Origin: Candidatus Methanophagales archaeon
Lineage (GTDB): Archaea > Halobacteriota > Syntropharchaeia > Alkanophagales > Methanospirareceae
Length of the DNA: 35,600 nucleotides
Reading direction: 5' to 3'
NCBI GenBank assembly: GCA_030612405.1
Contig: JAUWNY010000003.1
Coordinates: forward strand, 1-35,600
Below the pieces are notes generated by a model. That model made no database searches. It was not told the DNA's origin and saw only the letters and a list, made by a program, of their open reading frames with translations. The position numbers and the translations under genes were made by a program. Of the stretch, positions 35,466 through 35,600 are shown piece by piece. How positions within the stretch are numbered: the stretch's first letter is position 1; every line of letters starts with the position of its first letter.

Positions 35466-35600
35466 ATGAACAAAACAAAAACGAAAATAGCATTCGGAAT
35501 AGGAATAGTGGCATTGCTCGCAGTTCTTTCAGTATCGACAGCATCAGCGAACGTAACCGTGTATTTCGTTCCACAGGACAGCAGTGTGCCAGAAGGTGAG
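35466..35600 (+). CDS. Exported protein, probable cohesin-like, 5' part only
   Basis: The reading frame runs off the window after 45 codons. A signal peptide (MNKTKTKIAFGIGIVALLAV and a STASA cleavage site) is followed by NVTVYFVPQDSSVPEGE. That opening strand and the PEGE turn resemble the first strand of archaeal cohesin-like domains that begin many surface proteins in this group, but too little is visible for a firm call. The start is fixed by AGGAGGTG 12-19 bases upstream and by the leader shared with the preceding gene. Confidence 0.6.
   Translation, partial: MNKTKTKIAFGIGIVALLAVLSVSTASANVTVYFVPQDSSVPEGE

Overview
The window looks like part of an archaeal chromosome, most plausibly a methanogen-related or ANME-1 (Methanophagales)-like member of the Halobacteriota; the lineage is inference. 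Supporting signs are AT-rich TATA boxes about 25-30 bases ahead of start codons (some probably giving leaderless mRNAs), strong AGGAGGTG Shine-Dalgarno sites on other genes, Asn/Thr-rich secreted proteins, PGF-CTERM-like and PEF-CTERM-like sorting tails, and the domains CARDB, DUF3344, NosD-type beta-helix, PKD, archaeal cohesin and dockerin. There is no housekeeping gene, rRNA or complete tRNA.

Layout. 1-1.5 kb: a small beta-helix-like protein, then a compact minus-strand group of two small membrane proteins and an antitoxin-like protein. 1.5-2.7 kb: a repeat-rich leader with a membrane-protein remnant and tRNA-like ends. 2.7-8.7 kb: five plus-strand surface proteins; four share one N-terminal beta-sandwich module, and the last two share a nearly duplicated cohesin (one is cohesin plus dockerin, the other is frameshifted). 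8.7-12.7 kb: a minus-strand graveyard of three truncated copies of the 3' end of a giant adhesin gene, with a HepT/MntA toxin-antitoxin pair and a decayed AbiE pair lodged between them. 12.9-18.1 kb: a 1730-residue S8-peptidase-like mosaic whose oxyanion asparagine is glutamate and whose NHL propeller is nested in a PPC domain. 18.4-29.6 kb: one 3742-residue minus-strand gene built mainly of CARDB repeats, several carrying inserted CUB-like segments, anchored by a C-terminal membrane helix. 29.6-35.6 kb: a second leader copy, two DUF3344/CARDB proteins (one with a beta-helix and dockerin) and the start of a probable cohesin-like protein.

How it fits together. Almost everything intact is exported. 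Cohesins (5.5 and 7.0 kb genes, perhaps 35.5 kb) and dockerins (5.5 and 32.7 kb genes) suggest a non-cellulosomal, calcium-dependent assembly on the cell surface, with the giant CARDB protein and the peptidase-like mosaic as long adhesive or structural arms. The intergenic DNA is unusual: dispersed short hairpins, a promoter/leader module repeated up to three times, and a hairpin just before the ribosome-binding site whose stem sequence changes while pairing is kept. Cassette duplication and frameshifts in base runs point to ongoing recombination and decay.
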